Positions 9,317 to 18,466 of a DNA stretch of 64,000 bases are shown here, piece by piece. How positions within the stretch are numbered: position 1 is the stretch's first letter; every line of letters begins with the position of its first letter. The position numbers were made by a program, and so were the translations under genes. The stretch covers positions 186,001-250,000 of the forward strand of contig CAWJVZ010000003.1 of assembly GCA_963846475.1 (NCBI GenBank), read 5' to 3'. Under the pieces are notes generated by a model that saw only the letters and a program-made list of their open reading frames with translations, was not told the origin of the DNA and ran no database searches. Origin of the DNA: DASWJZ01 sp963846475. Lineage in GTDB: Bacteria > Pseudomonadota > Alphaproteobacteria > Rhizobiales > Afifellaceae.

Positions 9317-9532
9317 CTAACCCGCTGGCCTGTCCGGCTTCTGCATCCAGTAGATCAGCGCCCCAGCGGGGATCACCCAGGCGAGGCCGGCAATCACGAA
9401 AAAAGCGAGCTGCATCCAGCCCGACGTGCCTGGGAGCTGTGCGGCGGCAAGCGTCATTGCAGTCAGCGCATAAAGGCAGACGAAAACCACCAGGACGATC
9501 GTGCCGATGAACTTGCGCAGGCGCTGCCGCAT
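9317..9532 (-). CDS. DUF2842 family small membrane protein
   Basis: The 71-aa protein has two predicted membrane helices (about residues 8-30 and 40-62) separated by a short loop, and a basic N-terminus (MRQRLRKFIG). The size, the GWMQLAFFVIAGLAWVIP stretch and the location beside ctaA match the alphaproteobacterial DUF2842 family (from memory). Function is unknown. It is divergent from ctaA with a 126-bp spacer. Confidence 0.75.
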   Translation of the reverse strand: MRQRLRKFIGTIVLVVFVCLYALTAMTLAAAQLPGTSGWMQLAFFVIAGLAWVIPAGALIYWMQKPDRPAG

Positions 9533-9658
9533 GGCGTCTCCTGGGCGTCAGTAGGCGGAAGCGGGGGAAGACGGCAAGCGGACATGTTCGCGACGCGGTG
9601 TCGCGCAGCCTGCGCCCGCCTTGTTCCCGCCCGGCGCGGCTCCTAAGGGAGCGCCGAG

Positions 9659-10735
9659 ATGGTCGCAATTCCCGTTCCCTCGCAAGCCGCCCGACCGGCG
9701 GGCACGCGCGCCAATTCCGGGGTGCGGCTCTGGCTCGGCTTCCTCATCCTGCTCGTGTTTTTGATGGTGCTGGTCGGCGGCGCAACGCGGCTGACCGAAT
9801 CCGGCCTCTCCATAACCGAGTGGAAGCCGGTCGCCGGCGTCGTCCCGCCGCTCGGCGAGGCGGCGTGGCAGGACGCCTTCGATCTCTACCGGAAGAGCCC
9901 GCAATACGATCTCCTGAACCGCGGCATGAGCCTCGCGGAATTCCAGAGGATTTTTTGGTGGGAGTGGGCACACCGCGAGTTGGGCCGCTTCATCGGCCTC
10001 ATCTACATCGCCGGTTTCGTATGGATCGCCATCCGGCGCGCCGTCCCGCCCGGCAGTCTGGCTCTCCTGGCCGCGATGGGTCTCCTCCTCGGCACGCAAG
10101 GCCTGGTCGGCTGGGTCATGGTGGCGTCCGGGCTGGAGCCCGGAATGGTTGCGGTGGCGCCGATCAAGCTGACGCTGCACCTGACCCTCGCCTGCCTGTT
10201 TTTCACTGCGCTGGTCGCCATCTTCGTCCATCTCGGCGGGGCGGTGCGCGAACCCGCACCGCCCCGCGCGCGCCGGTGGGCGAGCGGGCTCGTCGTGCTC
10301 GCCTTCGTGCAGATCGCGCTGGGCGGCCTGGTGGCCGGCCACGATGCGGGCCTTACCTACAACACCTGGCCCTTGATGGATGGCCGCTTCGTCCCGGCGG
10401 GGCTGACGGTTCTGGAGCCGGCCTGGCTCAACCTCGTTGACAACGTCGCCGCCATCCAATTCAACCATCGGATCGGCGCTTATGTGCTGGCCGCGGCGGC
10501 GCTGGCCTATCTGTTCGCCGCGCGCCGGGCGACCCGGCCGGTGCGTGCCCGGGCGTTCCTCCTGTTAGGCCTTGTCCTTGCGCAGACCGCCCTCGGCATT
10601 GCCACGCTCCTGGCTGTCGTGCCGATCTCGCTGGCGCTCCCCCATCAGGGAGCAGCGCTGATCCTTCTCTTCGCGCTGGTGTGGAACGCGAGCGTAACCG
10701 GAGCGAACAAACCGCGCGAGGATGCCTGCTCTTGA
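9659..10735 (+). CDS. ctaA: Heme A synthase (COX15/CtaA)
   Basis: It converts heme O to heme A for cytochrome c oxidase in the inner membrane. The 358-aa protein has eight predicted membrane segments and the four family histidines in their usual contexts: WEWAHRELGR, KLTLHLTLA, QFNHRIGAY and ALPHQGAALIL. The GGATRLTESGLSITEWKP stretch near residue 40 is the hallmark of the alphaproteobacterial/mitochondrial type. Length is normal. ATG 9659 follows GGGAGCGCCGAG. It converges with the YcjF gene. Confidence 0.95.
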   Translation: MVAIPVPSQAARPAGTRANSGVRLWLGFLILLVFLMVLVGGATRLTESGLSITEWKPVAGVVPPLGEAAWQDAFDLYRKSPQYDLLNRGMSLAEFQRIFWWEWAHRELGRFIGLIYIAGFVWIAIRRAVPPGSLALLAAMGLLLGTQGLVGWVMVASGLEPGMVAVAPIKLTLHLTLACLFFTALVAIFVHLGGAVREPAPPRARRWASGLVVLAFVQIALGGLVAGHDAGLTYNTWPLMDGRFVPAGLTVLEPAWLNLVDNVAAIQFNHRIGAYVLAAAALAYLFAARRATRPVRARAFLLLGLVLAQTALGIATLLAVVPISLALPHQGAALILLFALVWNASVTGANKPREDACS

Positions 10736-10861
10736 TCGGTTCGGCGCTTCCTCGGTCTAGAGGATGGCATGTTCGGGCGATGTTCGGCATCGAGGATTTT
10801 CGCGGAAAACCGAATGGCCACCGGGCGCTATGGGATTTGTCTTATCTAGAACATCGCGCCC

Positions 10862-11891
10862 TCAACCCGCGCCGCCGTTGCGTTCCCCGAACGTCACCAG
10901 GTCGCCCGCAAGGTCCTTCAGCCGCGGCCGCTCCTCCGTGAGGAAGGGGAGCGGCCGGCAGACGTCCATGGCGGAAAGCCCGATCCGCGCCGTCATCAGC
11001 CCGTTGACCACGCCCTCGCCGAGCTTGGCCGAGAGCCGGCCGGCGAGGCCATGGCCGACGAATTGCTGGAGAAGCGTGTCGCCGACGGCGATCGAGCCGG
11101 TCACGGCGAGGTGGCTGACCACCGCCTTCAGCAGGCGGAACAGGCCGAGCGTGCCGGGCCGCCCGCCATAGATCGCGCGATGCGGCGGATCAGCCGCACG
11201 CTCTCCCACAGCACGAACGGCGACGTCGAAGAAGGCGCGCGGGCTGACCGCCGTCACGACCGAGACGCGCCGCGCGGCGGCGGAGGCGAGCGACCTTTGC
11301 GCGCGCATCGAGCGGGGCGATCAGGTCGCGCTCGGCGAGCACCAGGAGGTCGCGGCCGTCCATGATCTCGCCGAGATGCCCGGCGACGAGCCGTCGCGCC
11401 TTCGCCGTGTCGGCCCGGCCGCGATAGAGCGCAACGCAGAGCGCGCACCGCCGCCACCGCCGCGTCGCGGTCGTTGCGGTCGCGGCTGCTTCGTCGCTTG
11501 CGAGCCGCAGCCGCGCCAGCCGCTTCAGCCGGAACAGGCCGAGCACTTCGCGGCCGACGAGCGCCACGAGCGGCGAGCGACGAAGAGCGGCGATCAGCGC
11601 CAGCGCCGAACCAGCCCAGCCAGTCGGCGCGGGCGAAGAGGTCGCGCACCAGCGAATCGAAGGCCAGCGCCGAGCGCGAGCGAAACCAGTGCGCCGCCCG
11701 TCGCCAGCGCCAGCGCTGCCCCAGCGGATGCCGCGCCGCGGCGGATGCGCGATCGCGCTCGACGGCCTGGTGCGCGTCGGCGGCTTCCGGCTCGAGCGCC
11801 TCCAGCACCTCCGTCCGCTTCCGGCTCGACGGCGGGATCGTCGAGGCGGAAGGCGCCCGGCGTGCGCGCTTTGCGTGCGGGTGGTGCTCAT
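10862..11891 (-). pseudogene. YcjF/TIGR01620-type membrane protein, multiply frameshifted
   Basis: Family segments can be read in order across all three frames: TPGAFRLDDPAV, SLVRDLFARADWLGW, VGREVLGLFRLKRLARLRLA, AGHLGEIMDGRDLLVLAERD, ARRVSVVTAVSPRA, WESVRLIRRIA and the intact last part YGGRPGTLGLFRLL...HLAVTGSIAVGD...GEGVVNGLMTARIG. The intact form is a DUF697-type inner-membrane protein of about 340 aa that accompanies YcjX. About a dozen frame changes are needed, nearly all +1. Either this stretch was very badly sequenced or the gene has recently died. ATG 11891 overlaps the YcjX stop (ATGA). Confidence 0.75.
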
Positions 11892-13376
11892 CGGAGCTTG
11901 TCGCCGATCAGATATTGCAGCGTCTGGTCGAGCCGGATGTGCGGCAGCGACAGGGTCACGCCCTCGGCCGTGCGCTCCAGCCGCGGCGGGCGGAAGCGCA
12001 GGAAGCGGAGCGCCAGCGCCTCCTCGGCGAGCCGCCGCTCGTCGGCCGGCTCCGGGCAGCTCGAAGATCGCTTCCGGATCGTCGGGCAGGTCGCCGGGAA
12101 ACAGCGCGATTTCCGTCTCGCCGTCATAGATCTCGCCGGCCACCCGCTCGCCGGCCATCGGCACGCCGGCGATCGCCGGCAGCTTCTCGCCGCCGCGCTT
12201 CACCGTCACCTCGCGCGTGGCCCGCACCGCCGCGAGCGGCACCACGCGGACCTCGGCGCCGGCGAAGGCGGCGCGCTCGGCGGCGCGGCGCGTCAGCCGC
12301 TCGCAGCAGCCTGGCCAGATTGTCGTGGTCGGAGTGGTGCACGTGGTCGGCCTTGGTCGCGGCGAAGAGGATGCGGTCGATCTTTCGCGTCAGGATCGAG
12401 CGTGAGCCAGCTCGCCCGCCCGGGCCGGAAGGCGGCGAGCACGTCGGCGAGCGCCGTTTCGAGGTCGCGGATCGCCGCCGGCCCGGCATTCAGCGCCGCG
12501 AGCATGTCGACCAGCACGATCTGCCGGTCGAGCCGGGCGAAGTGGTCGCGAAAGAACGGCTTTACGACATGCGTCTTGTAGGCCTCGTAGCGCCGCTCCA
12601 TCATCGCCGCGAGCGTGCTCCTTGCCGGCTCTATGATCGGGCGCGAGATCGAGCGGCGCAAAGGTCAGCGCCGGCGAGCCTTCCAGGTCGCCGGGCATGA
12701 GGAAGCGGCCGGGCGGCAGCATGGAAAGCGCGTGCTCGTCGGCGCGCGCGGCGCGGAGATAGCGGGTGAAAGCTTCCGCAAGCCGCCGCGCCTGCTCCTC
12801 GTCCTCCGGGCCGGCCGGATCGCGTCGCGGCGAGCGCCGCGTGCCATTCGGCTGCGAGCGCCTGCCCGATGCGGCTCGCGCGACAAGCGCGAGCGCCTCG
12901 GCCGACCATTCGGCATAGGATTTCTTCAGCAGCGCGAGATCGAGCAGCCATTCGCCGGGATAGTCGACGATGTCGAGGTTGAGCCGGCCGCGGCCGAAGG
13001 TGCGCTTCAGCGTGCGCGCCGATTCGTATTCGATGACGATGCGAAGCTCGCTGATACGGCGCGTGGAACTCGGCCAGACGCGCTTTTCGACGAGGTCGCG
13101 CACATGCGCCTCGTAGTCGAAGCGGGGCACGTCGTCGTCCGGCTGCGGCATGAGCCGCGCCTCGGCGAGCCGGCCGCTGGCGAACGGATCGAAAAGCGGC
13201 AGCCTTCCGCCATGCACCAGGTTGTGGACGAGCGCGGTGATGAACACCGTCTTTCCGGCTCGCGACAGGCCGGTGACGCCGAGCCGGACGGTCGGCGTGC
13301 CGCCGCCGATGATCGTGCCGAGAAGATTGTCGGCGGCGATCCTCGCCTCGTCCGTGATCGTCGCTATGGCCGACAA
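11888..13376 (-). pseudogene. YcjX-type (DUF463) P-loop ATPase/GTPase, four frameshifts
   Basis: The N-terminal two thirds are intact: P-loop LGVTGLSRAGKTVFITALVHNL, then LNLDIVDYPGEWLLDLALL and RFLMPGDLEGSPALTF. Four +1 shifts follow, near 12640, 12395, 12303 and 12056. Family sequence resumes after each: MERRYEAYKTHVVKPFF, ILTRKIDRILFAATKADHVHH, VPLAAVRATREVTV, and PADERRLAEEALALRFLRF to the end LQYLIGDKLR. The intact protein would be about 495 aa, which is normal. YcjX is a stress-associated nucleotide-binding protein of unknown role, usually operonic with YcjF as here. Confidence 0.8.
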
Positions 13377-13446
13377 TGCGTTCTCCCGGGCGCCAATATG
13401 GGACGCGGGACGGGGGCTTCAAAGGGCAGCGGCAGCGGGTGGCGCC

Positions 13447-13960
13447 TCAATCCTCGCCGCCGTGCGGCGTTATGAAAGCGGCCAGGCGCATCGACGCGGG
13501 CCGGATATCGGCCCAATCGCCGTCGAAGTCGAAGATCGCCAGGGCCGCCGTCGGGAAACGGGCCGAAAGTTCTTTGCCCGCGGGCGTGTCGAGGTCGGCG
13601 GCCAGCCGGACGGCCGTTTCATGGGTCGCCGGGTTGTGGCCAACGAGGAGCAGCGACAGCGCCGTGCCGCCTTCCTGCCGCAGCAGGGGCAGGTAGTCGC
13701 GGCCGGCCTCGAACAGGGCACGCAGGAACCGCTCCTCGGGTTCGCCGGCCAGCGCCGGGCGGATCGGCTCGAAGAGTCTGCCGGGTGCGCACGGATGTCG
13801 AGCAGAGCACCAGGTCCGGCTGCTCGCCGCGCTTGGCGATGATCTTCGCCACGGCTTCGGAATCCTTCCGGCCGCGCTCGGCGAGCACCCGTTCGTGATC
13901 CGCCTCGCTCGGCCTTGCACGCTCGGCCTTGGCGTGGCGCAAAAGCAGGAGACGCGGCAT
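13447..13960 (-). CDS. SixA-type histidine phosphatase, frameshifted
   Basis: Small phosphohistidine/phosphoglycerate-mutase-like phosphatase, about 170 aa after repair. The N-terminus shows the catalytic LLLLRHAKAE (RHG-type) motif and later LVLCSTSVRTRQTL. The second half shows the other catalytic histidine in LLVGHNPATHE. An extra base at about 13772 (CTCTTCGAG for CTCTCGAG on the minus strand) splits the gene; removing it gives QTLEPIRPALAGEPEERFL. Substrate unknown: SixA acts on phosphohistidine in two-component or PTS proteins. It lies upstream of YcjX on the same strand. Confidence 0.8.
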
Positions 13961-13983
13961 CCTCGGTGCGAGCCGGACAGGCT

Positions 13984-14397
13984 CTAGTCCCGCGGATCGC
14001 TGACGTCACCCTCCGCCCAGCGGTCGCTGAGGAGGGCGCCGATCGGCCCGCCTCCGGGACCCTCGCCTTTGACGATATTCAGCCAGTCCTTGACCTGCTC
14101 GGCCGTATACATCTGATCCTGCATGCCATCTTCCTCCATGTGGATGGTGATGTCGTCGTGCAGGAAGTCGTGCGTCTCGCCGGAGAAGACGGCCGCATCC
14201 TCTCCGTCGAAGGTCTGGATCTGGTAGTCGGGGTCCTTGCCGTCCTGCGGCGCGGCGAGGCGGACGACGAGCGTGTCGACGGCGCGGCCGAGCGCCTGCG
14301 ACGCCTGGCGGAAACTGCGCAGCACCCCCGTGATGTAGGCTTCCGGGCTTGAAAGCGGCCGCTGGTAGCCGGGCAGACGGAAGTCGATCCCCGCCAT
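13984..14397 (-). CDS. Hypothetical protein, 137 aa
   Basis: Not recognised. It is acidic and soluble with no signal or membrane segment. It begins MAGIDFRLPGYQRPLSSPEAY, has a central Asp-rich stretch (QIQTFDGEDAAVF, HDDITIHMEEDG) and ends in a Gly-rich tail. ATG 14397 is chosen because a purine-rich GAGACGAGAA precedes it and the upstream extension is low-complexity. It sits 23 bp upstream of the SixA-type gene on the same strand, so co-transcription is likely. Confidence 0.55.
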   Translation of the reverse strand: MAGIDFRLPGYQRPLSSPEAYITGVLRSFRQASQALGRAVDTLVVRLAAPQDGKDPDYQIQTFDGEDAAVFSGETHDFLHDDITIHMEEDGMQDQMYTAEQVKDWLNIVKGEGPGGGPIGALLSDRWAEGDVSDPRD

Positions 14398-14619
14398 TTT
14401 CTCGTCTCCTGCTGTCCGCGAGAGGAAGGCGGGGCGGCGAAATTCGTTCCGTGCGCCATTTCCGTCTCTCGACAAGCGCGGGATCGGGCTGGATGTTAGG
14501 GGGAGCGGATATGCGGCTGCCGCGACCGAATGGCGCCTCGCCACTCAAGTCGCCGCCGGCTAGCAAGTCCGCATCGTGCGATCCGGCCCGTAGAGCCGGA
14601 CGCGAGCAAGGGGGGAAGA
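14398..14619. promoter_or_regulatory. Divergent spacer upstream of the aldolase operon
   Basis: About 220 bp without a supported gene. It must contain the promoter of the plus-strand aldolase/ABC operon and that of the minus-strand hypothetical gene. I found no convincing palindrome. Confidence 0.4.
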
Positions 14620-15501
14620 ATGGCAGAGCAGGGCCTAAAGGCCATGGCGGGCGTGCGGACGCCCAAGTTCGGGCACTTCATCGTCGAGTTCGCCACGCCG
14701 GGCATCGGCCACATCCTGAAATCCGCAGGCTGCGACTTCGTCCTCTTCGACCTGGAGCATTCGGGATTCGGCTTCGAGACGGTGAAGAGCGCCATGCGCT
14801 ATTTCGAGGCGGCCGACCTGCCCGCCATCGTGCGCGTGCCGTCGCGCGAATACCACCACATCGCTCGCGCCATGGACATGGGCGCCGAGGGGCTGATGCT
14901 GCCGATGGTCGGCTCGCCGCAGGAGGTGCGCCACATCATCGACTCGATGAAATACCATCCGGTCGGCAAGCGCGGCGTGGCCCTGCAGGTCGCGCACGAC
15001 CGCTACCGGCCCGGCAGCGTCGCCGACAAGTTCATCGCCTCCAACAAGCGCACCACCCTGTTCTGCCAGATCGAGACGGCCGAAGGCGTGGAGAACGCCG
15101 ATGCAATGGCGGCGATCGACGGAGTTGATTGCCTGTGGGTCGGCCATTTCGACCTCTCCGTCTCGCTCGGCATCCCCGGCGAGTTCGACAGCAAGATTTT
15201 TACCGACGCGATCACGCGCGTCGCCGCCGCTACGAGAAAGCACGGCAAGGCCCTAGGCCGGCTGGTGCCCACCGTCGAGCAGGGCATCGAGATCAACAAG
15301 ATCGGGTTCGATTTCATCTGCTATTCCGGCGACGTGTGGGTGCTGCACAACGCGCTCGCCGAGGCGATCGGCCAGCTGCGCGAGGGCTGCAAAGGACCCG
15401 ACCGGGCTACCGCGGCGAAGGCCGGCAAGAGCCGTGGCGCCGCGGCCAAGATCACCGCCAGGGCCGGGACGGCGAGGCGTGGAGGCCGCAATGGCCGATA
15501 A
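14620..15501 (+). CDS. HpcH/HpaI-type class II aldolase
   Basis: Cytoplasmic pyruvate-type aldolase that cleaves or forms 2-keto-3-deoxy acids with a divalent metal. Family signatures: DLEHSGFGFETVK, GAEGLMLPMVGSPQEV, the metal ligand Glu in LFCQIETAEGVEN and Asp in LWVGHFDLSVSLGIPG. ATG 14620 has GGGGGAAG upstream. The core ends near residue 255; about 40 extra residues form a basic, Ala/Lys/Arg-rich tail (AAKAGKSRGAAAKI) not usual for the family. It overlaps the dehydrogenase gene by 11 bp and leads an ABC-importer operon, so its substrate is probably derived from the imported compound. Confidence 0.88.
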   Translation: MAEQGLKAMAGVRTPKFGHFIVEFATPGIGHILKSAGCDFVLFDLEHSGFGFETVKSAMRYFEAADLPAIVRVPSREYHHIARAMDMGAEGLMLPMVGSPQEVRHIIDSMKYHPVGKRGVALQVAHDRYRPGSVADKFIASNKRTTLFCQIETAEGVENADAMAAIDGVDCLWVGHFDLSVSLGIPGEFDSKIFTDAITRVAAATRKHGKALGRLVPTVEQGIEINKIGFDFICYSGDVWVLHNALAEAIGQLREGCKGPDRATAAKAGKSRGAAAKITARAGTARRGGRNGR

Positions 15502-16540
15502 GTTCCGCGTGGCGCTTTCCGGCGATTTCCGCAAGCCGGACGGCTCACCCACCTATCCGGACTTCGACCTGGCGCCGCTCCGGAACGCGCCGGGCGTGGA
15601 GATGGAATTCCTGGAATCGCAGAACCCGATCCGCGGCGAGCAGCTCGAAGATTTCGACGCGCTCATCCTGCTGGCGCACCGCTTCGGCAAGGAGAGCGTG
15701 CCGAAGAGCGGCCGCCTCGCCGTGGTCGCCCGCTTCGGCGTGGGCTACGACACCGTCGACGTTCCCGCCTGCACGGATGCCGGCATCGCGCTGGTGATCA
15801 CGCCGGACGGGGTGCGCCGGCCGGTCGCCGGGTCGATCATCACCTTCATGCTGGCGCTGACCGGCAAGCTCATGGTGAAGGATCGGCTGACCCGCGAGGC
15901 GGCGGCAGGATTCGCCAGGCGCTCCGACTACATGGGCGTGGGCCTGGTCGGCCGCACGCTCGGCGCGCTCGGCATCGGCAATATCGGCGCAGAGACGTTT
16001 CGGCTGGCAAAACCGTTCGACATGAACTTCATCGCTCACGATCCGTATGCGGACCGGAAGGTGGCCGAGGAGCTCGGCATCGAGCTGGTCGGGCTGGAGG
16101 ACCTCTTCCGCCGCGCCGACGTGCTGTCGGTGAGCTGTCCGCTGACGCCGGAGACGCGCCACATCGTCAATGCCGAGCGGCTCGCGCTGATGAAGCCCAC
16201 AGCCTACCTCATCAACACGGCGCGCGGGCCGATCGTCGACCAGAAGGCGCTTACAAAAGTGCTGCAGGAGGGGCGCATCTCCGGCGCCGGCCTCGACGTG
16301 CTGGAGCAGGAGCCGCCCGATCCGAATGACCCGATCCTGAAGCTCGACAACGTCATCCTGGCGCCGCACGCGCTCTGCTGGACCGACCAGTGTTTTGCCG
16401 GCAACGGCGCCGCCGACGTACGCGCGGTGCTCGATGTGCAGCAGGGGCGCGAGCCGCGCGGCGTGGTCAACCGGGCCGTGCTGGCAAGCGACGCCTGGCG
16501 CAGAAAAGTTGAGGATTTCCGGGCGCGCTTCGCCCATTGA
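15491..16540 (+). CDS. D-isomer-specific 2-hydroxyacid dehydrogenase
   Basis: NAD(P)-dependent oxidoreductase for 2-hydroxy/2-keto acids, 349 aa. The Rossmann motif LGIGNIGAETFRLAKPF is near residue 165. The catalytic set is Arg in INTARGPIVD, Glu in LDVLEQEPPD and His in ILAPHALCW. The N-terminal part GKESVPKSGRLAVVARFGVGYDTVDV matches the substrate-binding domain. ATG 15491 lies inside the end of the aldolase gene, which implies translational coupling. Together they could handle a keto-deoxy acid and the aldehyde or keto product of its cleavage (inference). Confidence 0.88.
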   Translation: MADKFRVALSGDFRKPDGSPTYPDFDLAPLRNAPGVEMEFLESQNPIRGEQLEDFDALILLAHRFGKESVPKSGRLAVVARFGVGYDTVDVPACTDAGIALVITPDGVRRPVAGSIITFMLALTGKLMVKDRLTREAAAGFARRSDYMGVGLVGRTLGALGIGNIGAETFRLAKPFDMNFIAHDPYADRKVAEELGIELVGLEDLFRRADVLSVSCPLTPETRHIVNAERLALMKPTAYLINTARGPIVDQKALTKVLQEGRISGAGLDVLEQEPPDPNDPILKLDNVILAPHALCWTDQCFAGNGAADVRAVLDVQQGREPRGVVNRAVLASDAWRRKVEDFRARFAH

Positions 16541-16663
16541 AGAAGGGCAGGGGCGCGCGATAGGCTGCCGCCGACCGACACCGGAAGCATGGCCGCGTAA
16601 AGGCCAGCCCCGCGCCGGCTAGAAGAAACGATGGAGCGGCAATCGCTCAGGGAGGAAGACGAA

Positions 16664-18322
16664 ATGAACGACCGTGAACGCAAGGATTTCGAGGCAGGGC
16701 TGTCGGCGGAGCTCGACGCCTGGCTTAGGGGCGAGCCGACCCGCCGCACCTTCATCAAGCGCTTCGGCCAGATGACCGGCATGCTGGCGCTATCGGGCCC
16801 GGTGCTCGGCTCCATGACCGACTGGGCACTAGCCCAGACGGCGCTCGAGCTCGCCGATCCTTCCACCCCGCTCGGCCAGGCGCAGGCGCTGGCGATGAAG
16901 GCCTCGACCGAAGGGCCGACCGACGGCTCCGCCTACCGGGCCGTCGAGGCGGCCAAGCAATACTCCGGCATCACGCTCAACATGACCTACGAGGTCGGCC
17001 TGCAGCCGCTCGACGCGCGCAACTTCTCCGGACCGATGTGGGAACAGCTCACCGGCATTAAGTCGAATGTCGTCGAGCTGCCGTTCTTCGACCTCTATTC
17101 GAAAGCGGTCGCCGAGCACATAGCCGGCTCCGGCGCCTACGACATCCTCGACATCGCGCCGCCAACCCTGCCGTCGCTCGCGGACGGCGGCGTGATTGCG
17201 CCGCTCGACGATTACATCGCCAAATACATGAATCCCGCGGACCTCGAGGATTACCACCCGCTTTACAAGGCGCTGCCGACCTACAAAGGCAAAATCTGGG
17301 GCTTTTTCGACGACGGCGACGTCTTTGCCCTCTACTACCGCAAGGATATTTTCGAGGATCCGAAGCTGATAGAGGCCTACCAGGCGAAGTTCAGCAAGCC
17401 GCTCGAAGTGCCGAAGACTTGGGAGGATTACGCCCAGGTCGCCCAGTTCATCACCGATCAGCTGGCGCCGGATGTCTACGGGGCGGGCCACTTCCGCAAG
17501 GCCGGCAGCCCCGGCAACCAGTTCGATTTCCTGCAGCAGTTCCGCACCAACGGCGGCGAGCTTTTCGACGAGAACATGAAGGCGCAGCTCGCCTCGCCGG
17601 CCGGCGTGAAGACTCTCCAGAACATGACCGCGGCGAACAACGCCTCCATCCCCGGCAACAACGAGCTGGACGCCGTCGCGCTCTGGGCCGCTTTCCTGCA
17701 AGGGAAGGTCGCGATGATCTATTCGTGGCCGCCGAGCGGGCGCATGGCCGCGAACTATTCGCAGAGCGCCGCCGCGATCAACTTCGTTCCGCAGTCCACG
17801 ATTGCCGGCAAGGTCGGCTACGCCGTCGTTCCGGGCAACCCGGAGCATGCGGCGGGCTTCCACAAGTCGCTCGCTGCCGACTCGCCCAATCCCGAGGCGG
17901 CCTACCTCTTCCTGCAGTGGGTGACATCGCCCCCGGTGTCGCTCGCCCGCGTCATGCTCCCGTATGCGCTGCGCGATCCCTATCGCATATCGCACTTCAA
18001 GTCGGACCTTTACGCGCAGCTCTTCCCAAGCGCCAAGGAGTATCTGGTCAACCTCAACAATTCGGCCAATGTCGCCCTTCTCGACCCGATCTTGCCCGGG
18101 GCGCAGGACTACTTGGTGAGCCTCGACCGTATGGCCACTTCGGTGTGGGCCGGCGAGGACCCGCAAAGGGCGCTTGAGACGGCCGCCGCCGAGTGGGACC
18201 AGACGACGGAGCGGCTCGGCGTGGAATCGCAGAAGGCTTTCTACGAGGAGTTCAAGAAGCTCCCCGGCGCCACTGCCGACAACACTGTCGAAAAGCTCGG
18301 CATGGCGGTCACGCTCGAGTAG
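16664..18322 (+). CDS. ABC transporter substrate-binding protein with Tat-like signal
   Basis: Periplasmic solute receptor of the COG1653 (carbohydrate) class, about 552 aa, longer than usual. The N-terminus has a twin-arginine signal (TRRTFIKRFGQMTG followed by a hydrophobic stretch ending ALAQ), so it is probably exported folded. ATG 16664 is preferred over 16631 because GGGAGGAAG stands directly before it. Sugar-receptor features include DILDIAPPTLPSLADGGVIAPLDDYI and the late GRMAANYSQSAAA region. It is followed by a strong stem-loop and two permeases. The substrate may be a sugar or sugar acid feeding the aldolase. Confidence 0.85.
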   Translation: MNDRERKDFEAGLSAELDAWLRGEPTRRTFIKRFGQMTGMLALSGPVLGSMTDWALAQTALELADPSTPLGQAQALAMKASTEGPTDGSAYRAVEAAKQYSGITLNMTYEVGLQPLDARNFSGPMWEQLTGIKSNVVELPFFDLYSKAVAEHIAGSGAYDILDIAPPTLPSLADGGVIAPLDDYIAKYMNPADLEDYHPLYKALPTYKGKIWGFFDDGDVFALYYRKDIFEDPKLIEAYQAKFSKPLEVPKTWEDYAQVAQFITDQLAPDVYGAGHFRKAGSPGNQFDFLQQFRTNGGELFDENMKAQLASPAGVKTLQNMTAANNASIPGNNELDAVALWAAFLQGKVAMIYSWPPSGRMAANYSQSAAAINFVPQSTIAGKVGYAVVPGNPEHAAGFHKSLAADSPNPEAAYLFLQWVTSPPVSLARVMLPYALRDPYRISHFKSDLYAQLFPSAKEYLVNLNNSANVALLDPILPGAQDYLVSLDRMATSVWAGEDPQRALETAAAEWDQTTERLGVESQKAFYEEFKKLPGATADNTVEKLGMAVTLE

Positions 18323-18337
18323 CCAGGCAACTTTTAG

Positions 18338-18365
18338 GGTGGCCGGCGCTGCGGCGCCGGCCACC
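18338..18365 (+). other. Strong intergenic stem-loop after the substrate-binding gene
   Basis: GGTGGCCGGCGC and GCGCCGGCCACC form a perfect 12-bp stem with a TGCG loop. It begins 15 bases after the stop of the binding-protein gene. There is no T-run, so it is more likely an mRNA stabiliser or attenuator that raises binding-protein output than a full terminator. Confidence 0.8.
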
Positions 18366-18466
18366 CGCGCCAGTGTGAAACGCGCCCGGCTGGACGGCAA
18401 TGGCCGACATGCCGGGCTCCTTGCAAGGCCTGCCGGGCGTAGCCGGCACCGGGGACGGGCTCCTAA

